Shown piece by piece: positions 9,201 to 17,995 of a stretch of 64,000 bases of DNA. A program made the translations under genes and the position numbers. Under the pieces are notes generated by a model. That model did no database searches, had not been told where the DNA came from, and saw only the letters and a program-made list of their open reading frames with translations. The DNA comes from Lacticaseibacillus nasuensis JCM 17158 (GTDB lineage Bacteria; Bacillota; Bacilli; Lactobacillales; Lactobacillaceae): NCBI RefSeq assembly GCF_001434705.1, contig NZ_AZDJ01000030.1, positions 268,607-332,606 on the forward strand, in the 5' to 3' direction. Position 1 is the first letter of the stretch, and each line of letters opens with the position of its first letter.

Positions 9201-11567
9201 GCTCAAACTGTGGCCGGCACTGACACTGGCGCTAGCGCTCAGCGACGCCGAAGTCGATCCGCTGAGGCTCAAACTAGTGGCGAGACTCCCACTGACACTG
9301 CCGCTGACGCTGGTGGACGCGCTGGCGCTCAAGGCCGCACTGACACTGGCACTGGCGCTCGCACTGCCACTGGTGCTTTCACTCAAGCTGGCAGAATAGC
9401 TGGTCGACGTCACGGCACTGGCGCTCCCAGAAGTACTCAAGCTGGTGCTGGCCTGATTGCTCAGGTATTCGCTGACCAGCAGCGAGAAGCTATGCGACTC
9501 GCTGAGACTCAGCGTCTGGCTGGCCACTGTGGAAACGGCGATGCTGGTACTGTTGCTGGCACTCGCACTGGCGCTGCCACTGGTGCTTAGGCTCAATGCG
9601 GTGCTGAAGCTGGTGCTGGCACTGGTCGAATTGAGCAGCGAGAAGCTGGTCGACTGGCTGGTGCTGGTTTGCGTCGAGGTCGATTGCGACAACGACGTGT
9701 GCAAACTCGTCGAGTCGCTGGCGCTGAAGCTGCCACTGGTCGAGGTGCTTTGACTGGCGGCGGTGCTTAGCCGGGTGCTGGCGGCATTGCTCAGGCGCAG
9801 CGAGAAGCTGGTCGATTCGCTGAGGCTGCCAAGTAAACTGGTGTGCTGACTGGCGAGTAGCGACAGCGACTGCGAGGCGCTCGCGCTGCCGCTTTGACTG
9901 CCGACCAGCGATAGCGTCTGGCTGGCTTGCAGGCTGACAGCCGTGCTGGCACTGGCCGAAGTCGAGGTAGCGTGGCTGACACTGCCGCTCGTCGACTGGC
10001 TGGTGCTCGTGCTGTCGCTGGCGATTTGACTCAGCAACAACGAGAAGCTCGTCGAGTTGCTTGCACTCAACAACGCACTGGCGGATTGACTCAGGCTGGT
10101 CGCCAGGCTGGCGCTGGCACTGACGCTGGTGGCCAGGCTCACGCTGAGGCTTTCGCTGTGGCTTTGACTCTGAGAAAACGCCAGGGATTCGGATACCGAT
10201 TCGCTGATATCCGTCGAATCCAGCTGGCTGAAGAACAACGACGTCTTCAACGCGCGGGCAGCGGATTGCGACGCGGCGTGGCTGGCTTCGACGCTGGCCA
10301 CATACGCTGCCTGGCTGAGACTGGCGGCCGTTTGCCGCGCTTGGGCGGCGGACTCGCTGGCTTGCTGGCTGGCGGCCGCACCCGAAAGACTCGCAGATGC
10401 GCTGGCACTGGTGCTGGCCGCGGCAGATTCGGCCACATCGGTGGAACTGGCGGCCTGTAAGGCGATGGATTCCGAACGCTGGGCGGACAACCAGGCGGCG
10501 GCCGTCGCACTGTCGGCGACACTCACAGAGGTCACCGCACTGGTGCTAGCAGAAGCACTCGCCTGCTGGGCGGTGTGCAAGGCGGCCACGGCGGTTGATG
10601 CCACGGCACTGGCCGATTCGCTGGTCGCCACACTGGCCGCCACAGCCGCGCTGGCGGTGAGGCTGGCGCGCAGGTCGGCTTGTTGGCTGGCGGCCACCGC
10701 GGCGGCATTGCTGGCAGCCGTTGCGGCTGCTTGCGCGGCGGCGGTGCTAGCCGCCAGTTCTGCGCTGGCTTGTTGTGCGGCCGCTGCGCTTTGACTGGTG
10801 GCGGCTGCGGTTTCGCTGGCCTGCTCGGCTTGTTCGGCAGCCGCGGCGTCACGCTGGGCGCGGCGCTCGGCGCGAGTCATCGCAAGCGAAGCCGCGGCAG
10901 AATGCGGCGTCGGCGTGGCGATAACGGCGGCCTTGGCGGTCACGGCTTGCGGCACACCGGTTAAGGCCTGCACTTGCGCACCAAAGGCCCGGCCGACGGT
11001 AATCGGCTGGGCCATGTTGGCAGTATCGGTGTAGGTGACGACGGTTTCCTGCCCGCGGCTGGTAATTTGCGCATCAGGCAGCGTGAGGTTCAAGGCTAAA
11101 TCCTGCGCCACAATAAAGCTGGCCAGGTTGGCAAGCGTGGCGGTATTCAAACTTTCTGGCGTCGCCTTGACCACCAGCGCTTGGCCGGTGATCGTTGCGG
11201 TGCCTTGCAGGCCGAGTTGTTCGGCCAGCCCACTGGCCGCCGCGGCTGGTGCCGGCTGGTCAGTTGGCGTCGTGGTCACCGCCGCGCTGACACTTTGCGT
11301 GGCGGCTTGGCTGGCACTGGCGGCAAAGCTGGCGCTGACGCTTAGCGACCGCGCCAGGCGTTGACTTTCGGTGTTCGAAGCGGCGTCCCCGCCTGGAATC
11401 CGCACGCGGCTTTTCGTCGCCAAAACGGCGTCTTTGCCCACGCGCAAGGCGTCCAGCGGCTGGGTCGCATCTAGCGGCCAGCGCTTGTCGTCTTGAAACA
11501 GGCCAAAGCCGACTTTTTTGTTATTCTTGGCGGATGGTGCGTATTCATTCGAGTCGAACTTACTCAT
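6285..11567 (-). CDS. Serine-rich repeat (SRR) protein, predicted aSec cargo, atypical ends
   Basis: 1760 residues. Layout: residues 1-65 a basic start with FQDDKRW (24-30), a degenerate form of the KxYKxGKxW motif of aSec signal peptides; about 95-210 a small non-repetitive domain; about 225-440 Ala/Ser-rich, possibly helical; about 440-1490 a serine-rich region with Ser at nearly every second residue ([19 protein letters not shown]); about 1494-1655 two bacterial-Ig-like modules ([35 protein letters not shown]); then a Pro/Ser/Thr tail ending [12 protein letters not shown]. Unlike known aSec adhesins there is no hydrophobic signal core and no LPXTG or membrane anchor. AGGAGG precedes the ATG and no upstream in-frame extension is credible. 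It is last in the aSec operon, with its own promoter. Surface display as a glycoprotein is inferred from context. Confidence 0.88.
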   Translation of the reverse strand: MSKFDSNEYAPSAKNNKKVGFGLFQDDKRWPLDATQPLDALRVGKDAVLATKSRVRIPGGDAASNTESQRLARSLSVSASFAASASQAATQSVSAAVTTTPTDQPAPAAAASGLAEQLGLQGTATITGQALVVKATPESLNTATLANLASFIVAQDLALNLTLPDAQITSRGQETVVTYTDTANMAQPITVGRAFGAQVQALTGVPQAVTAKAAVIATPTPHSAAASLAMTRAERRAQRDAAAAEQAEQASETAAATSQSAAAAQQASAELAASTAAAQAAATAASNAAAVAASQQADLRASLTASAAVAASVATSESASAVASTAVAALHTAQQASASASTSAVTSVSVADSATAAAWLSAQRSESIALQAASSTDVAESAAASTSASASASLSGAAASQQASESAAQARQTAASLSQAAYVASVEASHAASQSAARALKTSLFFSQLDSTDISESVSESLAFSQSQSHSESLSVSLATSVSASASLATSLSQSASALLSASNSTSFSLLLSQIASDSTSTSQSTSGSVSHATSTSASASTAVSLQASQTLSLVGSQSGSASASQSLSLLASQHTSLLGSLSESTSFSLRLSNAASTRLSTAASQSTSTSGSFSASDSTSLHTSLSQSTSTQTSTSQSTSFSLLNSTSASTSFSTALSLSTSGSASASASNSTSIAVSTVASQTLSLSESHSFSLLVSEYLSNQASTSLSTSGSASAVTSTSYSASLSESTSGSASASASVSAALSASASTSVSGSVSGSLATSLSLSGSTSASLSASASVSAGHSLSLSTSTAGSLSGSASASQSQQLSLSGSASASTSGSASASASASTVLSALTSVSTSMSGSASVSTSVAFSLAASQSVSLSGSASASTSVAWSQSASTSRSVAWSQSASASASDSVSGSVSASGSHSLAQSLSTSGSQSAVVSASSSVSGSVSASASTSGSVVASLSTSVSGSASASASTAVSLSTSASGSASASAVLSASASQSQFFSVQTSLSGSSSTSASQSTSASASTSAFVSASASTSVSQAIHQSLSASTSTSASASDSLRFAIFLSRLDSASVSGSDSASVSAVGSASVSTQASLVASTSTSQSASQSTVFSVAASLRTSGSTSASASNSASASQSQSASASAAVSQSTSVAVSLVGSTQASTSASGSASASVSTVGSLSTSGSQSLLLSLRLSEYDSQSRIASLSESASFSALLSEIASTQASTSMSLSEAVAMSLSTSGSASQSTSTQVWLSQSVFTSASTALSLSEHRAQSLSTSGSLAQSVTWSQSASTELSVAVSTQTSTSTSASQRVSASASTSVAFSLRQSQSTRIAVSLAASASAAIDASLTRSTDVSASQSASLDASQIHSLSEYASASDAIGLSLSESERLRLAQSQSYLTSLSASTSLTLSQAESTSVMTSNQISESASTFLWTTDTAHRSQSMSLMASATASLSIMLAESAKAALQTVTDLATSEAAETAAVVQVRTSESLAELEPHRSPQPVITTIQNTGNRTNLVGTGERGARITVLADGSSYMGRVDRDGNWQVAALDPDAGDMLSVTQTIGDRPTSTPVTASVPSATQTPQPSVGYAFNTGTMLALAGEGEPHATITVTGTETLTTDVSGAGQWMISVPLTAAGERLSITQQVPDATASAPVALTVPPAASAAGDPSQTAVGQLVESATADATGRARRRVVPQSVTPNAPTPTSASAALPASTSASTAPAPTPQSAEPRSRAERRRAEEASTTTPPKRHGLFGWGRKHDDH

Positions 11568-11611
11568 CGTTTGCCTCCTGTGCCGGTAACGTCTCTAGTT
11601 TAGTATAAGCC

Positions 11612-11639
11612 GCCACCGGTGAGATTCAATGCACCCGGG
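11612..11639 (-). promoter_or_regulatory. Internal promoter for the SRR gene
   Basis: Minus strand: TTGAAT (11634-11639), 16-nt spacer, TATACT (11612-11617), in the 79-bp gap between gtfB and the SRR start. It would let the cargo be made at a higher level than its export machinery. Confidence 0.65.
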
Positions 11640-11646
11640 CCAAAAT

Positions 11647-12501
11647 TTATTCGGCGTGCACCGTCACCTTGGTCATCGGCATGCCGGCGTTTTTCAATGT
11701 CGCCGCCGCCGCGGGGCTCATGACGACTTCTTGGACATAATCGATGGTGTCAGTCAGCACCGCCGCCAAGTTGCCGCGCACCGCCCCGTCGTCGGTCAGC
11801 GGCGGCTCGCTGAGCACCAAGCGGTTGTGCGACTGACTCCCCACCAACACGCTGAGCTCGATGCCCAGGTAGTTGATGGTCACGGTGTCTTGCGGCGTCA
11901 CCAGCGCGGCCAGCTGCGCGGCCAAGAAGGCGTTAAGCGTGTCGTAGCGCGCCGTGACCGCATGGGTCTGCGGATCCTCCAACGTGATCAAGTTGACGGC
12001 ACCTTGGTACAGGAAGTAGCGCACGACGACTTGCTCGTCAGCGTTGAAAAACGCCATTTCCTGCATGTCGCCCTTGGTGTAAAACAAATTGCTAAACACC
12101 GAGCCGTCGCTGGCGTATTCCTCGATGTAATCAAGCGAGCCGTCGGGATTGGTGAAGCGCACATCCTGTGCGGCGCGGCGGGTATTGGGGAATAAATACT
12201 CGCGCCCGATGTCAGCCCCTTGGTGCAACACGGAGATGCTGCCGTTTTCGTTCATGTCGATTTTGGCCAGGCTCGGCACCCGCACCCGGTTGAAAAACCG
12301 GTACTGATCGGCGTGATATTCGCGGCCGGTGGCGCGATCCAATAAGTTCACGCCAGGCAGGCCGACCTGTTGCAGCAAGCCGCCGTAATTCGGCGTCGCC
12401 GCCAGTGTAATCAAGGTGGCGTGCACCGCCTGCGCCCGGGCCTGTACCACCGGGAAAATCGCGGCGGTGGGCGCCAAGGTATTCAAGAGTTCATAATGCA
12501 T
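11647..12501 (-). CDS. gtfB: GtfB-like glycosyltransferase subunit, C-terminally shortened
   Basis: GtfB partners GtfA in adding the first GlcNAc to Ser/Thr of SRR proteins; it binds acceptor rather than catalysing. This copy has 284 residues against about 440-450 in streptococcal GtfB. It keeps the N-terminal fold and the inserted beta-meander domain (about residues 75-200: FFNRVRVPSLAKIDMNENG, EEYASDGSVFSNLFYTKGD) and ends near TLKNAGMPMTKVTVHAE. The second half of the GT-B fold is therefore missing. Only 79 bp separate its stop from the SRR gene, so there is no frameshifted remainder. It overlaps the end of gtfA by 11 bp, implying translational coupling. Whether it works as a chaperone-only subunit is unknown. 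Confidence 0.8.
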   Translation of the reverse strand: MHYELLNTLAPTAAIFPVVQARAQAVHATLITLAATPNYGGLLQQVGLPGVNLLDRATGREYHADQYRFFNRVRVPSLAKIDMNENGSISVLHQGADIGREYLFPNTRRAAQDVRFTNPDGSLDYIEEYASDGSVFSNLFYTKGDMQEMAFFNADEQVVVRYFLYQGAVNLITLEDPQTHAVTARYDTLNAFLAAQLAALVTPQDTVTINYLGIELSVLVGSQSHNRLVLSEPPLTDDGAVRGNLAAVLTDTIDYVQEVVMSPAAAATLKNAGMPMTKVTVHAE

Positions 12502-13927
12502 CGATTAAGGTCCTCCACTTGGCGGCAATCACGTGATCCTGATAATTGGCGACGCTGGCCCGCGTCGCCATGCCGGCTAGGTCGCTAGCCGCGGCGCGGG
12601 TCAGGCCGGCTTGCAGCTGGGCGACGGTGTAATCCGCGTCGTCGCGCTTGAAGTCCTGCAAGAAGCCGTTGACCCCGTCTTGAATCAACGCCAAGGCGCC
12701 AAACCGCGCCTTCAGCGTAATCACCGGCAACCCGGCGTTGAGCGCCTCGATGTAGGTCAGGCCAAAGCCTTCGGAAAACGACGCGGAGATAAAGGCATCG
12801 TATTGCGGGTACACGGTGGCCAAGGTGTTCGAGAGGCCCTTGAGTTGAATGTAGTCGTCTGCCTTCAGTTCCTTGATCAAGTCTCGCAGCTTGCTTTCCT
12901 CGCCGCCGGCCCCATAAATATCAAACGTCACCGCCTGCCCGCTGTCGTGCTGGGCGGCCACGGCGCGAATGGCGAGGTCGATGTGCTTTTCGCTGGCCAG
13001 GCGCGACGCGGTGATCAAGCGCAGCGGCCCTGCCGCACGCGCCGGTCGCGGCGCCGGTGCGGCGTCGCTGACGCCGCCGACGGGAATGGCGACGACGCGC
13101 GCGCCAGCGGTCGGGAAGTCCACCAGCAGGTCTTGGCGCTGCAACTCGGTGGCGACCACCACCCGGTCGAATTCGGTTAGGTGGTCTAGCAAGTATTCGT
13201 AATGATTATTCCACAACGGGTAGCGGACATCGTCGCGGTCGGCCAGCTGGTCAGCGTGCACCATGTAAAGCAGGTGGCTATTCGCCGGCCGCGCGCTGAC
13301 CAAGGCCTCATCGGTGTTTTCCCCGCGGTCGATGAGCCAGTTGCTTGGGCCTGGATACGCCGCGGCCAGCTGGGCGAAGAAGTATTGGTAAAGCGTCACC
13401 GCGTTTTGGAAGAAGCGGTGCTGGCCGCGCTCGGCAAACAGGTGGATATTCGTCAACACGCTGCCGCGGTTCACGTCGTCGAGCAGCTCAAACATCACCT
13501 TGCGCTCGCCGTTCGGGGCGAACAGCTCGATGCGGCTGGTGCCCACCAGCAACACCGGGTTGTCCGGGTGGTGCTGGTCGGGATACTTCACCAGGTGCTC
13601 AACGATGCGCATCCCCGTGTCGGTGACGGTGGTGCGCAGGCGGTGGGTGTCGGTGTTGTCGATGATCAGGTCGCTGGTTTCCGCCTGGGTGGGCGCCGCG
13701 CCGGTAGTCAGGTAGTCGCCGCCGAAGACGCAGTACTCCCACAGGTTTAACACGCGCTCATCGGCGAGCTGCCACTTGGCCGTGGCCGCCCGCAGCTCCT
13801 TGATCAGATCCAAGAACACGAAGCGGTACGGTAGCTTGGCTTGCTCAAAGCGGGCGGCGCGGTAGAACTCCGCGTGCTCGACGCCGGAATTGCCCAGCCC
13901 CATGGCAGCATTGACGAAAAAATTCAT
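12491..13927 (-). CDS. gtfA: GtfA, glycosyltransferase starting SRR O-glycosylation
   Basis: A 478-residue GT4-type, GT-B fold enzyme. The family transfers GlcNAc from UDP-GlcNAc to Ser/Thr of the SRR protein. The start MNFFVNAAMGLGNSGVEHA matches the acceptor-binding N-terminus of GtfA. The C-terminal half has RLASEKHIDLAIRA and the nucleotide-sugar-binding EGFGLTYIEALNAGLPVI (about 415-432; the Glu of the E-x7-E motif is retained). AAGGAG precedes the ATG. It lies between asp3 (16-bp gap) and gtfB (overlap), the normal neighbourhood. Cytoplasmic, acting before export. Confidence 0.9.
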   Translation of the reverse strand: MNFFVNAAMGLGNSGVEHAEFYRAARFEQAKLPYRFVFLDLIKELRAATAKWQLADERVLNLWEYCVFGGDYLTTGAAPTQAETSDLIIDNTDTHRLRTTVTDTGMRIVEHLVKYPDQHHPDNPVLLVGTSRIELFAPNGERKVMFELLDDVNRGSVLTNIHLFAERGQHRFFQNAVTLYQYFFAQLAAAYPGPSNWLIDRGENTDEALVSARPANSHLLYMVHADQLADRDDVRYPLWNNHYEYLLDHLTEFDRVVVATELQRQDLLVDFPTAGARVVAIPVGGVSDAAPAPRPARAAGPLRLITASRLASEKHIDLAIRAVAAQHDSGQAVTFDIYGAGGEESKLRDLIKELKADDYIQLKGLSNTLATVYPQYDAFISASFSEGFGLTYIEALNAGLPVITLKARFGALALIQDGVNGFLQDFKRDDADYTVAQLQAGLTRAAASDLAGMATRASVANYQDHVIAAKWRTLIDAL

Positions 13928-13943
13928 AACGACTCCTTTGCGA

Positions 13944-14699
13944 TTATCCTAACACCTTGGCGATGGCCTCAATGGCCCCTTCCGCCTCGGCGGTTTCCGC
14001 GCGCAGCGTGAGGTCCACCTGGCGCCGGCCGAACTTCTTGTGCAAGTGCTTACCCAGTTTTTCCGCGTACAACTCCAGCCACTCCGGGTCGCTGAGCTGG
14101 GCGTGGGTGAAGCGCAGGAAGTACTGGTCGGCTTGGCCGCTGAGCCACAGCGGCTCGGCGATGGCGCGCCGGCGCATGGCCACGACGTCGACGGCGGCGC
14201 TGTGCTGGTCGCCGTCATGGGCGTGGACGAGGTTCAAGTCCGTGGCCTCGGTGACCATCAGCTTGGCCAAGGTCGGCGACTCGGCCAGGTACAAGGAGCG
14301 AAAATTCAGCCGCTCGTTGTTCATGTTCAACAACTCGATGCGATAATCCGCAGCATTTTCCGGAAAGGTGAACTCGCCTTTGCGCTCGGGCTGCAGCACC
14401 TCGCCCACGGTGGCCCCGGCCGCGTCGAGAAACTGGATGTTGACGCCGGTGGTGCCCACCGGGTGCACGGCAGCGTTGAGCTGGTAGCCATAGGTGTGGC
14501 CGCGCTGCAGCAACGGCAAGGTCGGGTGCGGCTTGTGCAGCGCACCCACCGGCAGGTTTTCCCAAGTGTGGATCACCGCACCAGGCGTCTGGCGGCGGTT
14601 GCTAAAACTGACCGTGCCATCCGGGGCATGCGTCAGCGTCGACCCGTAAAGCATGGTCGTTTGCGGGGTGCTAACCCAATGTAATAAATACAGATACAT
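13944..14699 (-). CDS. asp3: Accessory Sec protein Asp3
   Basis: 251 residues. The family core is present at about residues 15-125: PGAVIHTWENLPVG, HPTLPLLQRGHTYGY and GEFTFPENAADYRIELLN. In streptococci Asp3 joins Asp1 and Asp2 in a soluble complex that brings the SRR preprotein to SecA2 and supports glycan modification. The C-terminal part after about residue 140 is less conserved. Start from GTAGGAGG before the ATG. It follows asp2 after 9 bp. Confidence 0.87.
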   Translation of the reverse strand: MYLYLLHWVSTPQTTMLYGSTLTHAPDGTVSFSNRRQTPGAVIHTWENLPVGALHKPHPTLPLLQRGHTYGYQLNAAVHPVGTTGVNIQFLDAAGATVGEVLQPERKGEFTFPENAADYRIELLNMNNERLNFRSLYLAESPTLAKLMVTEATDLNLVHAHDGDQHSAAVDVVAMRRRAIAEPLWLSGQADQYFLRFTHAQLSDPEWLELYAEKLGKHLHKKFGRRQVDLTLRAETAEAEGAIEAIAKVLG

Positions 14700-14708
14700 G
14701 TGGGCCTC

Positions 14709-16247
14709 CTACTCGAACTTGCGGTCAAACTGCTGCGCCAACAAATGCCGGTACTGCGCGACGAACCAGTTGACGATGCCGTTGGTGTCATCGTTGTGCC
14801 GCCCCGGCAAGGCCTTGGTCAACACCCGCGCCGCCGGGAAGCGGTCGCGTAACCCGGCGCGCAGCTGCGAATAGGCCTGCGGGTCGTAGTCGTCGTCTTG
14901 CATGTAGGCGATGGCAAAGGTGGTGTGGCTAAAATCGCCGCGGTTGAACACCCGCCAGAAGCGGTCGTTCAGCGAATCGGCGCGCCCGGCGTCGCCTTCG
15001 TACAGCAACACCATGTCCAGACTCGTCGCAAACTCGGCGGGCCGAATCAGCCGCGCACCGGCGGCCACGGTGCCGATGTTGACCAGCGGCTTGCCGACGA
15101 TGATGGCGCTGGGGTTGAGCTTGGCGCCGTAATACAGCGCGCCAAACGTCCCCATCGACAGGCCCGACAAGATCAAGTCGCTGGGCTTAAAGTGCAGGCG
15201 CTCCAGGGTTTGGCGAATCGTGGCGACCACTTCTTGTTGCAAGGCGTCGCTGCCGAGGTAAAACGCGCCGCCTTCCAGCCGGGAATCGGCGAACACAAGA
15301 AACGGCGCGCCGAAACTCTTCATCATGCCGGTGCCTTCAAAGCCCTCGGCCGAGCGGTAACCGGAAAAATACACCGTCAACGGCGGCTGCATGTCGCCGG
15401 CGTCGAAGTACACGGACAAATCGCTGTTCATGCCCTTAGGCTCGACCAGGCGCCGGTCGTTGACCATGAACTCGCCGAACTCACCGCGCGAACGCCGCAT
15501 GTGAATCGCGCCGAGGCGCAACTGCCCTTGACCCTTGGCGGCGACGATCACCTGCACGTTGCACCCCGTGGCGCTGGCCGGAATGGTGAAACCGCCGCGC
15601 AAGGCCGGGGCCTCCAGCACCAAGTCGTCGAGGTGGGCGTTGGTGTCCGGATGGTACAAGCCCAGCGTCACGCGCACGCTGGCTGCCCCCGCCACCTGAT
15701 ACTCGACGCGGACATGTTTTTCCTCACCGGCCGGCACCCACTGGGCGTAATTCGGGTAGGCAACGACTTGCCAGTCGGGGGCGTCGATGGCGAGTTCCTG
15801 ATACACGTGCCCCATCGTTTTTACCGTGCCGGTAAAGTCTGGCGCCAGGGTGAAGCTGTCGGGATCCAGCCGCCAGCCGTCTTGCCCGGGCCAAAACCCG
15901 ATGGCAATCGTGTTGGCCAGGGCCGCCGCGTCGGAGAAGTTCAGCCGGTGCGCGCCCTTAAGCGCCAAGACCTCCTTGGCCGCCGTAGAAAACTGGGCGC
16001 GGGTGTCGACGAGAATTGCGTTGGCCGGCAGCGCCGCTAAGCGCTGCGGCGCATCTCGCCACGGGCTGGTGTCGTCGAGCAAAAATACGGCGGTGGCAAA
16101 CGGCCAATTCAAGTCGTCGCCGACAAACAACGGGCCTTCGCTGAGGTTCTCGCTGGCACTGGCCGCCCATTCGTATTGAAAATCGGCGGTAAGCGTCAAC
16201 GCCAGCGGGCGGGCGCCGATGTGAATAATTAACCGGGGTTCAGCCAT
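14709..16247 (-). CDS. asp2: Accessory Sec protein Asp2 (GlcNAc O-acetyltransferase-like)
   Basis: 512 residues. The C-terminal half is an alpha/beta-hydrolase-like domain with nucleophile Ser364 in SGLSMGTFGALYYG and a late GRHNDDTNG with the likely catalytic His. This matches the Asp2 activity known in Streptococcus, O-acetylation of GlcNAc on SRR glycans, which is coupled to export. The N-terminal half is a beta-rich domain. The gene overlaps the end of asp1 by 8 bp, with GGAG upstream of the ATG inside asp1. Catalytic residues look intact; activity is inferred from the family. Confidence 0.9.
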   Translation of the reverse strand: MAEPRLIIHIGARPLALTLTADFQYEWAASASENLSEGPLFVGDDLNWPFATAVFLLDDTSPWRDAPQRLAALPANAILVDTRAQFSTAAKEVLALKGAHRLNFSDAAALANTIAIGFWPGQDGWRLDPDSFTLAPDFTGTVKTMGHVYQELAIDAPDWQVVAYPNYAQWVPAGEEKHVRVEYQVAGAASVRVTLGLYHPDTNAHLDDLVLEAPALRGGFTIPASATGCNVQVIVAAKGQGQLRLGAIHMRRSRGEFGEFMVNDRRLVEPKGMNSDLSVYFDAGDMQPPLTVYFSGYRSAEGFEGTGMMKSFGAPFLVFADSRLEGGAFYLGSDALQQEVVATIRQTLERLHFKPSDLILSGLSMGTFGALYYGAKLNPSAIIVGKPLVNIGTVAAGARLIRPAEFATSLDMVLLYEGDAGRADSLNDRFWRVFNRGDFSHTTFAIAYMQDDDYDPQAYSQLRAGLRDRFPAARVLTKALPGRHNDDTNGIVNWFVAQYRHLLAQQFDRKFE

Positions 16248-17802
16248 GCTGGGTCAGCTCCTTCCATTGCTTGAGTAATCGTTCGGCCGCATATTCGGCG
16301 GCCAGCGTTTGGCTGGCGACTTGCGCCTTGGCCAAGGCGGCAGGCTGCCGCCAGTTGGTGATGGCCGTGCCGACCGTATCGACGCGCACCACCGCGCCAT
16401 TTTGCGTCGCGCGCACCAACGCACTCGGCGCGAGCGTCAACTGCGGAATGCCGAGGGACACCGCCGCCAGCTGCAGCGATTGCTTGGGTTGGCTGCCGGT
16501 ATCCAGTAACAGCTGCGCGGATTGCAAGGCGGCGCGGCGGTCGGCCATGTCGGTGACGAAGGTCAGCCGGCTGACCACTTGGCTGGCGCCCACCAGGCGC
16601 GGCCAGCTCGGTTGGTCGCGCAAGGCGGCGATTTGTGCGTCGGCCGTGCCGAGGCCGCCATGCGCGGCTTCGAGGTAGGCGTTGACCGCCGCAAACTCAC
16701 CGCTGCCGAGATCCACCTTGAACGTTTCGGCGATGGCCTGCATCAGCGCCTGTTGCAACGCGGCGACGCGGTCCGGGGTGAGGCTCAAGGTCAACTCGAG
16801 GTCCGGTTGCGCCTGCAGCACCTTCACCAAGGCCTTGGCGACAAGCAGGCAATCAGCGACCGGCAAGTTGCCGGCGCGCCAATAAATGCTTGGCGGCACG
16901 ACATCCGGCTCGGCCACCGTCACCGGCGCCGCAGCGCGCGGCGCGATCACCGTTTGCGCCGCAGTGGGCCAGGCCGCACCGTGATGGGCGTCGGCATAGG
17001 CAGCATCGAACGTCGTCTGCGCCGCTAACGTTGGAAACACCAGCTGGTCGCCGGCAGTCAGCCGCCCATAATCCGTCGGCGTCAGCGGCACCGCCGGGTC
17101 GACCAGGAAAATCATTTGGTGCAACAGCGGCTGGGTGGCGCGCAGGTACAACGTCGCGCCGGTGAGGCCGGTGATGACGTGATCTGACGCACCAAGCGTC
17201 AGATTCCGCCGCGCCAAAAACTCGCTGACCACCGCGCCGATGTTGGCGTAATGCGCCGCGCCAAAGCGACCATGATGGGCCTCGCTGACCGCCACCCCGG
17301 CCGCGGTTTCGGTCAGCACCAAGCGGCCGTAATCGTCATAGTACTCGAGCTTTTCCCGCTCGCCATGGTGAAAATACGCCCGCGTCGTCACAAACCCGCG
17401 GTCGTCGTATTGGTCGAGCTGATAGCGCCCGTCGCCCAACTGGCGCTCCACCTGCCACAAGTATCCGGCCAAGGCAATGCGCGCCTGCATCACCAACTCG
17501 CCGGCGCGGTAATAATACACGTCTTGGTTGCGATACAGCGGCGTCACCCCGGCTGGCACGTCGAGATCCGCCAGCTGCGCCGGCAACCCCACGTGATGGC
17601 GAATGCCCTGAATCTCATCGAAAACATTCCACCAGTCGTATTCGTACAGCTCCGCGGCGGCCAGTTGGTACCGCAAATCAGGGGTCAGCCCGGTGAACAG
17701 CAAGTTAAACGGCTCGCCAGTTTGCCGGAACAACTGCCCCAACGCCACGACCGGGTCGCGTGCAGGTTGATTAAACTGATCGGTAGGCATAAGGGTAAGC
17801 AT
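16240..17802 (-). CDS. asp1: Accessory Sec protein Asp1
   Basis: 520 residues, normal for Asp1, a GT-B-like but non-catalytic fold. Recognisable stretches are YDWWNVFDEIQGI (about 54-66), RNQDVYYYRAGELVMQ (about 90-105), ARAYFHHGEREKLEYYDDYG and a C-terminal QLLLDTGSQPKQSLQLAAVSLGIPQL. It helps target the SRR preprotein to SecA2 together with Asp2 and Asp3. AAGGAGTCATT precedes the ATG. Its start lies 193 bp after the secY2 stop, and that gap holds a long structured repeat. A 23-bp palindrome of the intergenic TCTGACGC family sits inside the gene at 17182-17204. Confidence 0.9.
   Translation of the reverse strand: MLTLMPTDQFNQPARDPVVALGQLFRQTGEPFNLLFTGLTPDLRYQLAAAELYEYDWWNVFDEIQGIRHHVGLPAQLADLDVPAGVTPLYRNQDVYYYRAGELVMQARIALAGYLWQVERQLGDGRYQLDQYDDRGFVTTRAYFHHGEREKLEYYDDYGRLVLTETAAGVAVSEAHHGRFGAAHYANIGAVVSEFLARRNLTLGASDHVITGLTGATLYLRATQPLLHQMIFLVDPAVPLTPTDYGRLTAGDQLVFPTLAAQTTFDAAYADAHHGAAWPTAAQTVIAPRAAAPVTVAEPDVVPPSIYWRAGNLPVADCLLVAKALVKVLQAQPDLELTLSLTPDRVAALQQALMQAIAETFKVDLGSGEFAAVNAYLEAAHGGLGTADAQIAALRDQPSWPRLVGASQVVSRLTFVTDMADRRAALQSAQLLLDTGSQPKQSLQLAAVSLGIPQLTLAPSALVRATQNGAVVRVDTVGTAITNWRQPAALAKAQVASQTLAAEYAAERLLKQWKELTQHG
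17182..17204. repeat. TCTGACGC-family palindrome inside asp1
   Basis: Arms ATCTGACGC and GCGTCAGAT around ACCAA. This is the same outer half-site as the intergenic repeats at 4 kb and 36 kb. On the minus strand it encodes a loop reading TLGASD in Asp1. It may be a chance match or an inserted copy kept in frame. Confidence 0.5.
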
Positions 17803-17829
17803 AATGACTCCTTTGATATAAAAGCGTGA

Positions 17830-17929
17830 GGACCGGCGGGTAACCGGCGTAGCGCAGCGCGCGCCTGGGCCGTGAGCCGGGCTTGGGCTCGGGGACCAGG
17901 GGTCGCTGAGCCTAGCCGGTTGCCGGTCC
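17830..17929. repeat. Structured hairpin element E3, within the aSec operon (secY2-asp1 gap)
   Basis: A 100-nt long hairpin. Nested stems: GGACCGGC/GCCGGTCC, AACCGGC/GCCGGTT, CAGCG/CGCTG, CCTGG/CCAGG, GAGCC/GGCTC, with a bulged GGG after the outer stem. The architecture matches E1/E2 (29.6-29.8 kb) and E4 (40.1 kb). A second, truncated copy of its left arm begins at 17952, 122 bp downstream. No protein frame is convincing. Function unknown; RNA-level roles in the operon (stability, polarity) are possible. Confidence 0.8.
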
Positions 17930-17951
17930 GAACGCGTCTAATAAAGCGTGA

Positions 17952-17982
17952 GGACCGGCGGGTAACCGGCGTAGCGCAGCGT
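17952..17982. repeat. Truncated second copy of element E3
   Basis: Repeats the left arm of E3 (GGACCGGCGGGTAACCGGC and about 12 nt more) and then stops 14 bp short of the secY2 stop codon. The flank ATAAAGCGTGAG is also duplicated, so this was a tandem duplication with loss of the right side. Confidence 0.8.
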
Positions 17983-17995
17983 GCTGTAACCTAAA

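Noticed and set aside
6301..11364. Many long open frames on the plus strand opposite the SRR gene
   Set aside because: They are produced by the biased Ser/Ala codons of the SRR gene on the other strand; their products are low-complexity Leu/Ala or Gly/Ala/Thr strings without ribosome binding sites.
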